From: Sulfitobacter sp. S223
GTDB lineage: Bacteria > Pseudomonadota > Alphaproteobacteria > Rhodobacterales > Rhodobacteraceae
Direction: 5' to 3'
NCBI RefSeq assembly: GCF_025143825.1
Contig: NZ_CP083560.1
Span: 3,596,001 to 3,660,000 of the forward strand
Length of the DNA stretch: 64,000 nucleotides
Both the position numbers and the translations under genes were made by a program. The notes below the pieces were generated by a model that was not told the origin of the DNA, did no database searches, and was given only the letters and a program-made list of their open reading frames with translations. Shown piece by piece: positions 62,504 through 64,000 of the stretch (position 1 is the stretch's first letter; each line of letters begins with the position of its first letter).

Positions 62504-64000
62504 TAGTCGCCTTCCTTTTGACTGTCGCGCGGTATTTCTATCCGGGCGTCACGGATCACTTCAGCTGCGCCAGTCAAATGCCCTGCAACGGTCCTGAGCA
62601 GGCTAAGCAGGACGGCTTTGTCATTCTCGATAACAGACCGGTATTGCTCTGCGCCAAAGCGCAAAAAGCGGGCGTCTTCCAGCGCTCTGAGCGTCATCTG
62701 TCTCGGCTCATGCAAAATGACAGCGAGGTCCCCTATTACGCGGCCAGGTTCTACGGTTGAGATATGCTGGGCATTGTTCTCTTTATCCAGATACGAAAGC
62801 TCCGCCTTGCCGGACAGGCAGAGGTAAGCCGCATCCGGAGGATCACCTGTGTTGAAAATTACAGTACCGGCGGGTGCGTCATACCACTGCGCGGTAAATG
62901 CCAGAAGGCGCTGCGCACGGGCTTCCAACGCGCCAAAAAGCGGGTTGCGCTGCAGAAGGGTCAACTTGCGCCGCAGATCGTCAGAAACGCTATCGGCTCC
63001 ATCAGGGCCTTCGCTACTTGCTGCCCCGTCAATACGTCCATGGCTGATTTCCACGTACATGTCGTAGCTCTCAGGAGTTTTGAAGTTGTCATCCAGAAAG
63101 ATCAGCGTTGTTTCGGGCATAAGATCACGCAAACGGTCGCGGGTACGCCCCAGATCGCTACCCGCCAGTGCCTGATCAAAGACAAATACATCAGGCCGCT
63201 TCATGGCCGCACGGGTAAATGCCGCGCGTTCCTGAATAGACTGGGGTAAATTAGTGCCTCCGATTGCAGTCGGAATATCGAAAACATTTGTGGCCACTTG
63301 CGCACGAAGCTTATGAGCCCGCAGAACATCCGAAGCCACATCCATCACCAGATCGGCCTGCATCCCTGCCATGGAAGAGATACGGCCATAGATCATGTTC
63401 TCAAGCAAGGTCAGCCGCGGCAGGTAATTTTCCGGCGTGATTGGCACAAACATGTCTTCCGCCATTGCCCGCAGTTCGGCCCCGCGACTGCGGCGGAGAG
63501 CCAGAATTTCTTCCTTGAAGCTTTCGGGAAAGGCGGGGCCAATCTGCTCGGCGGTGAAGGCGAATGGCACCGTAAGCAGCAGTGCAAACTCTTCCTCGGT
63601 TAATGCGCCGTCGCCCCGGCTCCGGCGGCGGTTCGCGATATCGACCAGTTGCTCGTACAGTTCTTCATCAATGTTGAGCGCGGTGAACAAGGGGTGGTTG
63701 GTGCCATCCATGCCGAATGTCTGGTGCAGTGTTTCGACAAGCGTCTGTGAGATGGCGATACCCTGCTCGGCAAGACCATGCTCGGCGATCATGCCGATAA
63801 ATATCTTTTCGGCGACCAGCCCCTGCTGGCTAATTTCGCGACGTGGTGCAGCGAACAAAAGATTGCCGCCCAGCGGAATAGTTGGATTGAATTTTTCAGG
63901 GTCGAAACGATAAATGGCGCGATCAAGATTGCGTTCTTTGAGTGTCTCGAACACCTCTTCGCGCAAACCTACAATCGCCTCCGCTAGATCGGCGTGGGTT
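62503..64000 (-). CDS. ABC-type ATPase with C-terminal cyclic-nucleotide-binding domain, 3' part
   Basis: About 499 codons are visible; the reading frame continues past the right edge without a start. The ATPase half keeps YLPRLTLLENMIYGRIS as the Q-loop region and PDVFVFDQALAGSD as Walker B, but the signature is NLPQSIQERAAF rather than LSGGQ, Gln replaces the catalytic Glu after Walker B, and the switch His is missing (FLDDNF). A cNMP-binding domain follows (LFNTGDPPDAAYLCLSGKAEL-type, about 375-470 of the visible part). Such proteins are exporter-like with membrane domains upstream. Coupled to the CPBP gene. Confidence 0.75.
   Translation of the reverse strand, partial: THADLAEAIVGLREEVFETLKERNLDRAIYRFDPEKFNPTIPLGGNLLFAAPRREISQQGLVAEKIFIGMIAEHGLAEQGIAISQTLVETLHQTFGMDGTNHPLFTALNIDEELYEQLVDIANRRRSRGDGALTEEEFALLLTVPFAFTAEQIGPAFPESFKEEILALRRSRGAELRAMAEDMFVPITPENYLPRLTLLENMIYGRISSMAGMQADLVMDVASDVLRAHKLRAQVATNVFDIPTAIGGTNLPQSIQERAAFTRAAMKRPDVFVFDQALAGSDLGRTRDRLRDLMPETTLIFLDDNFKTPESYDMYVEISHGRIDGAASSEGPDGADSVSDDLRRKLTLLQRNPLFGALEARAQRLLAFTAQWYDAPAGTVIFNTGDPPDAAYLCLSGKAELSYLDKENNAQHISTVEPGRVIGDLAVILHEPRQMTLRALEDARFLRFGAEQYRSVIENDKAVLLSLLRTVAGHLTGAAEVIRDARIEIPRDSQKEGD

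Overview
The window is a chromosomal segment of an alphaproteobacterium, almost certainly a marine Rhodobacterales (Roseobacter-group) strain. The evidence is a CcrM-type GANTC methyltransferase, a Rhodobacterales-type 30-kDa porin, and domain families typical of this order (DUF3576, DUF2125, DUF4170, DUF2794). A DciA-like DUF721 protein, AlkB and the accD-folC pair point the same way, as do compact operons with ATGA/GTGA overlaps. I see no rRNA, tRNA, CRISPR array, insertion sequence, integrase or prophage. The assignment comes from reading protein motifs; no database search was run.

Layout. 1-10 kb: the 5' end of ftsK, an aminotransferase, an amidase, a UbiH-type hydroxylase, Trm112 and LON-domain proteins, a CnoX-like thioredoxin, exonuclease III, an OmpR-type regulator, ribA, an L,D-transpeptidase and YggS. 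10-16 kb: a porin, a DUF3576 lipoprotein and the leuS-lptE-holA operon. 16-29 kb: GST, a flavoprotein, an MscS channel, a small HNH protein, a 24-residue lipoprotein, ECH/SDR enzymes, DUF2125, pmbA, cysQ, DUF4170, a divergent waaA, lpxK, CaiB, a DsbA-like protein and a DciA-like protein. 30-35 kb: mutY, alkB, a single-domain response regulator, ccrM and rnhB. 35-37.3 kb: a cluster of unrecognised secreted or membrane proteins, including a membrane-tethered winged-helix protein. 37-42 kb: an HpaI-type aldolase, an MFS transporter, asd and a DUF4139 protein.

42-45 kb holds the most coherent accessory system: carbonic anhydrase, an SbtA-like bicarbonate transporter, an SbtB-like PII protein and a ribbon-helix-helix protein with an internal duplication. 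They are read as one leftward unit from a repeat-rich promoter shared with a divergent small helical protein. 45-51 kb: leucyl aminopeptidase with NlpC/P60, DUF2794, paaI-paaK, an I78-type lipoprotein and a TetR regulator. 51-57.7 kb: a DUF3883 nuclease-like protein, an AEC transporter, S-formylglutathione hydrolase, UPF0178, HAD, ornithine cyclodeaminase-like, an alpha/beta hydrolase and an MFS transporter. 57.8-64 kb: zapE, a small membrane protein, folC, accD, a CPBP protease and the 3' part of a large ABC/cyclic-nucleotide-binding protein that runs off the window.

Most of the window is housekeeping. The items most worth following are the bicarbonate operon with its RHH protein, the membrane-bound winged-helix protein, the hairpin downstream of ccrM, the 24-residue lipoprotein, and the degenerate domains in RibA, WaaA and the ABC protein. 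No stretch longer than 300 bases lacks a gene; the longest gap, about 280 bases at 11138-11417, separates the porin from the DUF3576 gene.
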